Source: DATEPR01 sp036503065 (GTDB lineage Bacteria > Actinomycetota > Actinomycetes > Mycobacteriales > Pseudonocardiaceae). From it: a stretch of 7,833 nucleotides of DNA. Under the pieces are notes generated by a model that had not been told where the DNA came from, did no database searches, and was given only the letters and a program-made list of their open reading frames with translations. Positions within the stretch are counted from its first letter, which is position 1, and each line of letters begins with the position of its first letter. The DNA lies in assembly GCA_036503065.1 (NCBI GenBank), contig DASXXM010000119.1:1-7833 (forward strand), written 5' to 3'. Positions 1-5,042 of this stretch are shown one piece after another. Both the position numbers and the translations under genes were made by a program.

Positions 1-2
1 GG

Positions 3-413
3 CCGCAGTGCATCTACTACATCCACGAGGCCGTGCTAAGCACGCCGGTGGGTGACCCAGATGTGATGAGCGAGCAGATACTGCACCTGCTGCTCATCGG
101 CAGCCGACCCGAGTGCGCCATACGGGTGGTTCCGTTCTCTGCCGGTGGTCGCGGGCTGGCCGCCGGCTCGTTCCAAATCTTTGGCTTCAAGGAGGACCCG
201 CCGTTGGTGTGCCTGCAACACGAGACCACCAGCGAGTTCCTCGAGACCGATGCAGAGGTGGCCCGGTACCGAAGCATCCTGGAACGAGTAGCTACTGTCG
301 CCCTCGATGGTCCAGAATCGAGGAGAGTCCTTGCCGCAGCGGCATCGGACTATGAGCGACAGGGAGATGCCCGGTATGCCAACCGAGAAGCAGGGAGGCT
401 GGCGCAAGAGTAG
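3..413 (+). CDS. DUF5753-type XRE regulator, C-terminal part (5' end outside window)
   Basis: The open frame enters from the left edge and ends at TAG 411-413, so only about the last 136 residues are present. The visible part reads as the DUF5753 ligand-binding-like domain that follows an XRE helix-turn-helix in a large actinobacterial regulator family. Supporting cues are the opening PQCIYYIHEAVL, the stretch HLLLIGSRPECAIRVVPFSAG, then GSFQIFGFKEDPPLVCLQHETTS, and the closing helix with RYRSILERVATVAL. The HTH itself lies upstream and cannot be seen. GTG at 33 is in frame but is not the start, because the frame and the domain continue 5' of it. The next gene, DUF397, begins inside its last codons, which is the usual partner arrangement. 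Such pairs are linked to development and antibiotic control in Streptomyces (WhiJ-like systems); the role here is inferred. Confidence 0.85.
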   Translation, partial: PQCIYYIHEAVLSTPVGDPDVMSEQILHLLLIGSRPECAIRVVPFSAGGRGLAAGSFQIFGFKEDPPLVCLQHETTSEFLETDAEVARYRSILERVATVALDGPESRRVLAAAASDYERQGDARYANREAGRLAQE

Positions 414-600
414 CTACAGCGGTGGCACCAGCGGCACCGACTGCGTAGAGGTTGCGTTCGTGGCCAGCGAGGTTGGTGTGCGTGACTCGAAGAACGCCGG
501 CGGTCCCAGGCTCAACTTCCCTGAGACCGCCTGGCGATCCTTCGTCAGCCGACGTGCGCAAGGGCAGGCGCATCCGACGGTGCCTTGCTCTTGCGGATGA
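376..600 (+). CDS. DUF397 domain protein, partner of the DUF5753 regulator
   Basis: A 74-residue protein whose core matches DUF397: WRKSSYSGGTSGTDCVEVAF, then VGVRDSKNAGGPRL, closing with AWRSFVSRRAQG. This small family usually sits next to an XRE/DUF5753 regulator and is thought to act with it; biochemical function is poorly known. ATG 376 was chosen because AGGGAG (361-366) lies nine bases upstream. In-frame ATGs at 352 and 367 are alternatives, but the first has no clear ribosome site and the second abuts the AGGGAG. The gene overlaps the end of the DUF5753 gene by 38 bp in another frame, suggesting co-translation. After the domain ends, an 11-residue tail runs to TGA 598-600, inside the 3' end of the convergent exporter gene (56 bp overlap). 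The tail is not part of the usual family core and may reflect loss of an earlier stop. Confidence 0.85.
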   Translation: MPTEKQGGWRKSSYSGGTSGTDCVEVAFVASEVGVRDSKNAGGPRLNFPETAWRSFVSRRAQGQAHPTVPCSCG

Positions 601-2035
601 ACGTGAACGCCACCACCGCACTACCGGCCATCAACAACGCGCTCACCAGGAACGCCACGTTGTAGCCATGGATGGCCGCGTTCGCCGCGCTCGTCGGCCC
701 ATGCGCGACGAGGTAGCTCGCGAAGGCCGTGGTGAAGATCGTGTTGAGCAGCGCCGTACCGAGCGAGCCGCCCACCTGCTGCGACGTGTTCACCAGAGCG
801 CTGGCAACACCGGCGTCGTGGTTGGCGACCCGGTCAAGGGCCGTGTTGCTCATCGGCACGAACACCAGGCCCATCCCGACGCTCATCACGACGAACGCCG
901 GCAGGATCACCCCGACGTACGACGAGTGCAGGTCCAACCGGGTGAGCCAGAACATCGCAGACGTCGCGAGCAACGCACCGGTGGTCATCAGCACGCGCGG
1001 ACCGAACCGGGGGAGTAGCTGCGCGGTGACCGTTGCCGCGACGATGATCCCGCCGGAGAACGGCAGGTACGCGACGCCGGTACGCAGCGCCGAGTAGTGC
1101 AACGTCGTCTGCAGGTAGTAGGTCATGAACAGGAACATGCCCAACATGCCCGAGCCGAGCAGGATCGACGTCAGGTACGACGCGCCACGGTTGCGGTCCA
1201 CGATCACTCGCATCGGCACCAGCGGGTTCTCCACCCGCGTCTCCAGCACCACGAACGCGACCAGCAGCACCAGTGCCAACCCCAGGAACAGCAGCGTGCT
1301 ACCCGAGCCCCAACCGTGGGTCGCCGCCTGAGTGAAGCCGTACACCAGGGACACCAGCCCGGCCGTGGACAGGATCGCGCCACCGACGTCGTACTTGGTG
1401 TTGCCGTCCGCCTTGCTCTCCCGCACGATCGGCAGCGCCGCGATGAACGCGATGATGGCGACCGGGATGTTCACGAACAGGCACCAGCGCCAGTTCAGGT
1501 ACTCGGTGAGCAGGCCACCGGAGATCAGGCCGATCGCCGCGCCACCACCGGAGATCGCGCCGAACACGCCGAACGCCCTGGCACGTTCCCGTGCCGACGT
1601 GAACGTGACCGTGAGCAGCGACAACGCCGCCGGCGCGAGCAGTGCGCCGAACGCGCCCTGCAGGCCACGGGCGGCGAACAGCATGCCGGCGTTGACGGCG
1701 GCGCCACCGAGCGCGGACGCGCCCGCGAAGCCGATGAGGCCGATCAGGAAGGCGCGCTTGCGGCCCAGATAGTCGGCCACGCGGCCGCCGAACAGCAGCA
1801 GGCCACCGAACGCGAGCGTGTAGGCGGTGACGATCCATTGGCGGTCGGCGTCGCTGATGTTGAGCGCGTGCTGCGCGGACGGCATCGCGATGTTCACGAC
1901 GGTCGCGTCGAGCACCACCATGAGCTGTGCGAGCGCGATGATCGCCAGCGCGATCCAGCGCTTCGGGTCGACGGCCCCTGCCGCCGATGTGGCTGTCGAA
2001 GCGCGGCGCGCCTCGACAACGGTGTTCTCAGACAT
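545..2035 (-). CDS. DHA2-family (EmrB/QacA-like) MFS drug exporter, 14 TM
   Basis: A 496-residue membrane protein, the usual length for 14-helix DHA2 proton-coupled multidrug exporters. TM1 has the family signature LDATVVNIAMP (42-52, with Asp43). The loop after TM2 has motif A, GGRVADYLGRKR (83-94). Arg123 sits in RGLQGAFGALLAPAALSLL (motif B). The TM5 region has the motif C-like GGGAAIGLISGG (163-174), where the common GP is GL. NWRWCLFVNIPV (181-192) and GVASALVNTSQQVGGSLGTA (409-428) are also typical. Start ATG 2035 is preceded by GAGGGGA (2041-2047) five bases away; the frame continues upstream without stops but loses membrane-protein character. It lies 91 bp downstream of a TetR gene on the same strand, which probably represses it. 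Substrate cannot be predicted; lipophilic drugs or an endogenous antibiotic are both possible. Confidence 0.93.
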   Translation of the reverse strand: MSENTVVEARRASTATSAAGAVDPKRWIALAIIALAQLMVVLDATVVNIAMPSAQHALNISDADRQWIVTAYTLAFGGLLLFGGRVADYLGRKRAFLIGLIGFAGASALGGAAVNAGMLFAARGLQGAFGALLAPAALSLLTVTFTSARERARAFGVFGAISGGGAAIGLISGGLLTEYLNWRWCLFVNIPVAIIAFIAALPIVRESKADGNTKYDVGGAILSTAGLVSLVYGFTQAATHGWGSGSTLLFLGLALVLLVAFVVLETRVENPLVPMRVIVDRNRGASYLTSILLGSGMLGMFLFMTYYLQTTLHYSALRTGVAYLPFSGGIIVAATVTAQLLPRFGPRVLMTTGALLATSAMFWLTRLDLHSSYVGVILPAFVVMSVGMGLVFVPMSNTALDRVANHDAGVASALVNTSQQVGGSLGTALLNTIFTTAFASYLVAHGPTSAANAAIHGYNVAFLVSALLMAGSAVVAFTFIRKSKAPSDAPALAHVG

Positions 2036-2050
2036 GCGTGTCCCCTCGAA

Positions 2051-2082
2051 TGTATAGCGGTTGAGCAGCGGGCCGAGGCCCG
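2051..2082 (-). promoter_or_regulatory. tetR-exporter intergenic: hairpin and -10-like element
   Basis: The 91-bp gap between the TetR stop and the exporter start holds a perfect GC-rich inverted repeat, CGGGCC-GA-GGCCCG (2069-2082). Closer to the exporter on the minus strand is TATACA (2056-2051), a good -10-like hexamer. I see no matching -35, so this may be an internal promoter or merely a hairpin in a bicistronic message. Confidence 0.3.
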
Positions 2083-2126
2083 AACGGTAAGGGCAGGCAC
2101 CGACACTGGCGTCGCCCGAGCAGCCG

Positions 2127-2726
2127 TCACATGGCGCGACGGGTGAGCACGGGAAGTAACACGTCGTCCACGACGTGCCGCGCGAACTCATCGTCGAGCT
2201 GGACGAACTCCAGCCTGCGGGTGAGCAGCATCGAGTGCAGCACCTCGTGCAGCAGGTGCGGATCGGTGTCCGGCGCGACCTCGCCACGCTGCACGGCCCG
2301 CCCGATCACCGCCTCGTGCATGGCGTGTTTCTTCTCGTACATGGTTTCGTGCATGGTGGTGGCCAGCACCGGGTTGCGCGCCGCCGCCGTCATGACACCC
2401 ACGATGACCTCGCCGTCGATACCGTTGCCGGCCTGGCAGGCCGCCGTGAGGATGGCGAGCAGGTCACCGCGTAGTGAGCCGGAGTCGGGCAGTGCGGGCG
2501 TGTCCTGGAAGTGGTAGGACATCGCGTCCGCGACCAGTTGCGGCTTTTCCGGCCAGCTCCGGTAGATGGTCGCCTTGCTGACGTGCGCACGTGCGGCAAC
2601 GGCATCCATCGTCATCCGGTCGTAACCGACCTCGGCCAACAGTGCGAAGACCGAATCGAAGATCGCCGCCCGACGTTCCAGGGTCCGCCGCGCGGCTCGT
2701 GTCCCGGGCACTTGGGTCGCCGTCAT
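2127..2726 (-). CDS. TetR-family transcriptional repressor
   Basis: A 199-residue protein of typical TetR length. The DNA-binding part is residues 15-65, with the recognition helix in MTMDAVAARAHVSKATIYRS (38-57), followed by the usual W-P-E-K-P-Q-L-V segment. The C-terminal region (about 75-199) is an all-helical, divergent ligand-binding and dimerisation domain with no distinctive ligand motif. Start ATG 2726 is supported by GGGAGGG (2733-2739) six bases upstream. The frame is open up to 2864, but that extension runs through the two palindromic operators and has no domain character, so it was rejected. The gene precedes the DHA2 exporter on the same strand, the classic drug-sensing repressor/efflux layout. 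Two palindromes 30-93 bp upstream suggest autoregulation of the whole operon; the inducer is unknown. Confidence 0.92.
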   Translation of the reverse strand: MTATQVPGTRAARRTLERRAAIFDSVFALLAEVGYDRMTMDAVAARAHVSKATIYRSWPEKPQLVADAMSYHFQDTPALPDSGSLRGDLLAILTAACQAGNGIDGEVIVGVMTAAARNPVLATTMHETMYEKKHAMHEAVIGRAVQRGEVAPDTDPHLLHEVLHSMLLTRRLEFVQLDDEFARHVVDDVLLPVLTRRAM

Positions 2727-2755
2727 GTCGTTCCCTCCCGTCGGCCGACCAGACA

Positions 2756-2774
2756 GTACGAAACCGTTTCGTAC
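2756..2774. promoter_or_regulatory. Proximal TetR operator, perfect 19-bp palindrome
   Basis: GTACGAAAC, one central C, then GTTTCGTAC: nine-base arms match perfectly. It ends 30 bp before the tetR start codon. Size and symmetry are typical of TetR-family operators, and a near copy lies 44 bp upstream. A -10-like TACTGT on the minus strand (2758-2753) abuts it, so a bound repressor would block polymerase. Confidence 0.8.
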
Positions 2775-2798
2775 CCACGCCGGGGACAACGTGCCGTG

Positions 2799-2819
2799 GG
2801 TACGAAACAGTTCCGTACC
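2799..2819. promoter_or_regulatory. Distal TetR operator, 21-bp imperfect palindrome
   Basis: GGTACGAAAC, one central A, then GTTCCGTACC: ten-base arms with one mismatch. Its left half GTACGAAAC is identical to that of the proximal operator. The two centres (2765 and 2809) are 44 bp apart, close to four helical turns, so two repressor dimers could sit on about the same face of the DNA. Confidence 0.75.
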
Positions 2820-2864
2820 GGACGAAGAGTGGCGCACAACACAAGTGGTGGCCACCCTCCGCAT

Positions 2865-2882
2865 CCGGGCTGTAGCAGCCGG
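2865..2882 (-). terminator. Hairpin after the secreted Ig-like gene
   Basis: On the minus strand CCGGCTG, loop CTA, CAGCCCGG form a seven-base-pair stem with one bulged base, starting two bases after the stop codon of the secreted protein gene. There is no U-run, as is common for actinobacterial terminators. A ten-base palindrome GGTGGCCACC (2847-2856) follows. Confidence 0.4.
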
Positions 2883-2884
2883 TG

Positions 2885-3301
2885 CTAGAAGCTCACCGTG
2901 TAGAGCACGGTGATGGAATGTGACAGGCTGCCGCTGGTTCCGGTGACGATGACGTGCGCGGTGCCGATGGGCGACTGGTGCCCGGCGCTGTGAATATGCA
3001 GCGTCGCATCCCCGGTCCCCACCACCGGCACGTTCGTGAAGAAGCCGAAATCATGGTTCGAGACGTTCTTGACGGTGAAATTCACGCTCCCATTGAACCC
3101 ATTGACACCCTGGACGTGAATGTTGTAGAGAGCGGTCTGTCCTCGCTTAATGGTCACCGACGTAGGGTTGGCGGCGATCGAGAAGTCGGCGGTGGCGGCA
3201 GGTGCCGGGCTGGGCGCCGCAATCGCGGGCTGTGCCGCCCCCACGAGCACAAACAGGGCCGCCACCAGCAGTAATGTGCGAGTGATCTTGGTCAGGAACA
3301 C
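2885..3301 (-). CDS. Small secreted Ig-like-fold protein
   Basis: A 138-residue protein. The N-terminus is a Sec signal peptide: basic KITR, hydrophobic core LLLVAALFVLVGAA, and probable cleavage after AIA (residue 28). A Pro/Ala linker follows, then one beta-sandwich-like domain (about 38-138) starting DFSIAANPTSVTIKRGQTA, with VNGFNGSVNFTV and ending GTSGSLSHSITVLYTV. This pattern matches the Ig-like repeats often attached to secreted actinobacterial proteases and glycosidases; here it stands alone with no enzyme. GTG 3301 was chosen because AAGGGG sits eight bases upstream and the signal peptide begins directly after it; ATG 3388 would bury the signal peptide. Codons such as ATT, CGA and GGA look less GC-rich than those of neighbouring genes, as does the upstream region. 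Its role is unknown; binding to a polymer or the cell surface is a guess. Confidence 0.82.
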   Translation of the reverse strand: MFLTKITRTLLLVAALFVLVGAAQPAIAAPSPAPAATADFSIAANPTSVTIKRGQTALYNIHVQGVNGFNGSVNFTVKNVSNHDFGFFTNVPVVGTGDATLHIHSAGHQSPIGTAHVIVTGTSGSLSHSITVLYTVSF

Positions 3302-3463
3302 GGGTTGTTCCCCTTCGTAACTCTTAACTCTCCGGTTAGGAGAATTCCAAATGGATGCCGAGCCAGCCCGGTCATCATGGCACAACAATCAACACCTGCC
3401 CATGCCGGATTACGGCCAAATGAAACGGATAAAAATTGTGCCGCCCGCGTTCTTTGGTTCTGC
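3302..3463. other. Intergenic region upstream of the secreted protein gene
   Basis: This 162-bp gap is visibly more AT-rich than its surroundings. It holds a small inverted repeat TCTCC-GGTTA-GGAGA (3329-3343) just ahead of the ribosome site of the secreted protein gene. On the minus strand, TTGGAA followed 17 bases later by TTAAGA flanks that repeat and may be its promoter. A run giving UUUUU on the minus strand lies near 3430-3440, but I see no stem in front of it. Confidence 0.3.
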
Positions 3464-4312
3464 CTATCCCGGGATCGGATAAGCGATGTGGCAGACGGGA
3501 TCGTCGGGCGCCGCCGCCGCGACGTCCACATCCGACAGGTAGCTCTCGCGGGGCGGGCCCGCCTGGGCCAGGCCGGCCGAGCTGATCCAGTCCGCGACCG
3601 CGTCGTATGCCGACAGGATCTGCGGGTATTCGAGCTGCGCGCGGGTGATCGTGACGTAGGCCTCGCGATGCGCGGCCTCGTGGCGGACGGCCGTACCCGG
3701 CGGGACCGCGTCCGGGCGCGCAAGTGGGGCGCAGACCTCGACCGGTCCGTCGCTGTCCTCGTTCACCTCACCGTGATAGATGGCCAACAGCTCACCGCCC
3801 AGCCCGCCGAGGCCGGCGGCGACCGATGCCAGCCGGCACAGGGCGTCGGGCAGCCAGTTCTTCAGCTCGGTGACCCGCACACTGCGCTGCTCGGTGAGAA
3901 CCAGTTGACCCGGCACGTCACGCTCCCGGACGTCGAACACGCCATCAGCCCCCAACGCCGCGCCGGACAGCAGGCTGCCACGCAGCCGGGACACCAGGTC
4001 GCGCTGCCCGGCGAACCGGCGTTCGGCATCCGCCCAGTACTCCGCGAGCAGGCCGGCACCCACCGCGCCTGGCGCGGCGATGATCTCGGCGACCTGGGCC
4101 AGCGGAATGCCGGCCCGGCGCATCATGACGATCAGCCGGGCCCGCAGCAGTTGGCTCTCCCGGTACCGCCGGTACCCGGTCGCCGCGTTGACGTCGGCGG
4201 GCATGAGCAGCCCCGAGCTCTCGTACAGCCGCAGCGCCTTGATGGACAACCGGGACCGGCGCGCGAACGCGCCGATACTCAGCAGCCGGTCCCGTTGCGC
4301 CGCCTCGATCAC
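3464..4312 (-). CDS. MerR-family regulator with C-terminal GyrI-like effector domain
   Basis: A 282-residue protein. Residues 11-50 form the MerR winged HTH: LLSIGAFARRSRLSIKALRL, then YESSGLLMPADVNAATGYRR. An antiparallel coiled-coil dimerisation region follows (about 55-112). Residues 128-282 resemble the GyrI-like/AraC effector-binding domain: DVRERDVPGQLVLTEQRSV near its start, PGTAVRHEAAHREAYVTITR, and a final strand around SDVDVAAAAPDDPVCHIAYP. This is the BmrR/TipA-type plan, in which binding of a hydrophobic compound activates a promoter. GTG 4312 is the only sensible start before the HTH; only a weak GGA precedes it, consistent with coupling to the GyrI-like gene ending 21 bp upstream. 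The TAG ending that gene is in the same frame. The likely target is the operon's own promoter (4839-4869). Confidence 0.9.
   Translation of the reverse strand: MIEAAQRDRLLSIGAFARRSRLSIKALRLYESSGLLMPADVNAATGYRRYRESQLLRARLIVMMRRAGIPLAQVAEIIAAPGAVGAGLLAEYWADAERRFAGQRDLVSRLRGSLLSGAALGADGVFDVRERDVPGQLVLTEQRSVRVTELKNWLPDALCRLASVAAGLGGLGGELLAIYHGEVNEDSDGPVEVCAPLARPDAVPPGTAVRHEAAHREAYVTITRAQLEYPQILSAYDAVADWISSAGLAQAGPPRESYLSDVDVAAAAPDDPVCHIAYPIPG
3466..3475. repeat. 10-bp palindrome across the MerR gene stop codon
   Basis: ATCCCGGGAT is perfectly symmetric and covers the last codons and stop of the MerR gene. It has no loop, so it is a poor terminator, and it is short enough to be chance in GC-rich DNA. 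Confidence 0.2.
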
Positions 4313-4333
4313 CCGTCCGACGGTAGCCCATGC

Positions 4334-4840
4334 CTAATCGGCAAGACGGAAGGCCAGTTGGGTCACCCACTTGGTCATATCCGGCTCGGTCGCCGGATCG
4401 GTGAGGTAGATCTCCAGCCGAGCGCCCCAACGCTCGCCGGCGGCCGAGTCCACCATGTCCCATTTCAGGCCCTTGGCCGCGGCCCAGTCGAGCAGCCCGC
4501 CCGTCACGGCCCCCAGCGTCGAGGGGTGACCCACGTGACGCAGCGTCACGTAGCGGCCGGCCGGCAGTTCCCCCGCCACCACGCGCCCGTCACCGGGCAC
4601 CGGTTCGGCGACCGGGCAGCCCGCCGCCACCTCCAGATTCCGGGCCATGTCGATCACGGTGTACCGCCAGAAGGGCGGCCCCGCCGGGACGATCCCCCGA
4701 GCGGCGAGCCAGCCGAACACCTCCACGTTCAACGGTGGCACGACGGTGCCCAACGTCCCCATGGTGACCGACGCGGCAATGGCCGCGTAGTGCAGCGCGG
4801 GGAGTTCGGTAATTTCCGGTTCTGTGGTCATGGTCGCCAT
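4334..4840 (-). CDS. Stand-alone GyrI-like small-molecule-binding protein
   Basis: A 168-residue protein resembling a free GyrI-like/AraC effector-binding domain. EPEITELPALHYAAIAASV (7-25) is the first strand pattern, VEVFGWLAARGIVPAGPPFW (39-58) the helix-loop after it. The second half repeats the fold with VVAGELPAGRYVTLRHVGHP (87-106), a helix around LLDWAAAKGL, and RWGARLEIYLTDPATEPDMT (137-156). E143 in LEIYLTDP is at the place where family members carry the conserved binding-pocket acid. Such proteins bind, and some hydrolyse or sequester, hydrophobic toxic compounds. ATG 4840 is listed because AGGGGGCGG lies upstream of it, but the promoter proposed at 4839-4869 would start transcription at about 4832, making ATG 4831 a leaderless start (165 residues). 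It is followed by the MerR gene 21 bp downstream. Secondary alternative: an activator-sensitising partner of MerR. Confidence 0.85.
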   Translation of the reverse strand: MATMTTEPEITELPALHYAAIAASVTMGTLGTVVPPLNVEVFGWLAARGIVPAGPPFWRYTVIDMARNLEVAAGCPVAEPVPGDGRVVAGELPAGRYVTLRHVGHPSTLGAVTGGLLDWAAAKGLKWDMVDSAAGERWGARLEIYLTDPATEPDMTKWVTQLAFRLAD

Positions 4841-4869
4841 CGTCGATCCGCCCCCTGGGGCAGAGTCAA
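4839..4869 (-). promoter_or_regulatory. MerR-type promoter/operator with 19-bp spacer
   Basis: On the minus strand TTGACT (4869-4864) is followed by exactly 19 bases and then GACGAT (4844-4839). The spacer carries an 18-bp dyad, TCTGCCCC-AG-GGGGCGGA (4864-4847), with seven of eight arm positions matching. An over-long 19-bp spacer filled by the operator is the hallmark of MerR-activated promoters. The -10 predicts a transcript start at about 4832, one base from ATG 4831 of the GyrI-like gene, so the message may be leaderless. Confidence 0.7.
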
Positions 4870-4899
4870 GCCGAAACATTGGGCCAACACCGCCTCAAC

Positions 4900-4935
4900 C
4901 AATCTGTGGACAACTCAAAACTTATCCACAGATTG
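4900..4935. repeat. 14-bp inverted repeat made of two head-to-head DnaA boxes
   Basis: CAATCTGTGGACAA (4900-4913), an 8-base spacer, then TTATCCACAGATTG (4922-4935): 13 of 14 arm positions match. Within it are TTGTCCACA on the minus strand (4913-4905), the preferred Streptomyces DnaA box, and TTATCCACA on the plus strand (4922-4930), which fits the E. coli consensus. It lies 31 bp upstream of the MerR-type promoter. No U-run follows on either strand, so a terminator is less likely. Confidence 0.6.
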
Positions 4936-4976
4936 CCGACAAGCCACCCATTAGGGGCTTGACAGGCATAGGGTTG

Positions 4977-4994
4977 AAAAGGGCCGTAGCCCCC
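4977..4994 (-). terminator. UACG-tetraloop terminator after the sigma gene
   Basis: On the minus strand the sequence reads GG-GGGC-TACG-GCCC-TTTT, 49 bases after the sigma gene stop. The loop C(UACG)G is a UNCG tetraloop of unusual stability, the four-base stem is GC only, and four U follow. The stem is short, so strength is uncertain. Confidence 0.5.
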
Positions 4995-5042
4995 GAGGTT
5001 GGGTGGGGGTCTGCCTGTGGGTCGGCGAGGTCGATTTTGGCT

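Noticed and set aside
1097..2146. Plus-strand open frame of 349 codons opposite the exporter
   Set aside because: Gln/Arg/His-rich antisense shadow of a well-formed membrane protein gene.
2036..2287. N-terminal extension of the exporter frame upstream of ATG 2035
   Set aside because: It overlaps the TetR coding sequence, lacks membrane or domain character, and ATG 2035 has a good ribosome site.
4900..4935. Interpreting the DnaA-box repeat as a replication origin
   Set aside because: Only two boxes, no AT-rich unwinding region, and no dnaA, dnaN or plasmid replication gene nearby.
3305..4954. Plus-strand open frame of 549 codons opposite the MerR and GyrI-like genes
   Set aside because: Same low-complexity antisense composition; the minus strand has clear MerR and GyrI-like domains.
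4959..4964. TTGACA on the plus strand as a -35 element
   Set aside because: No -10 at 16-19 bases and no plus-strand gene downstream.
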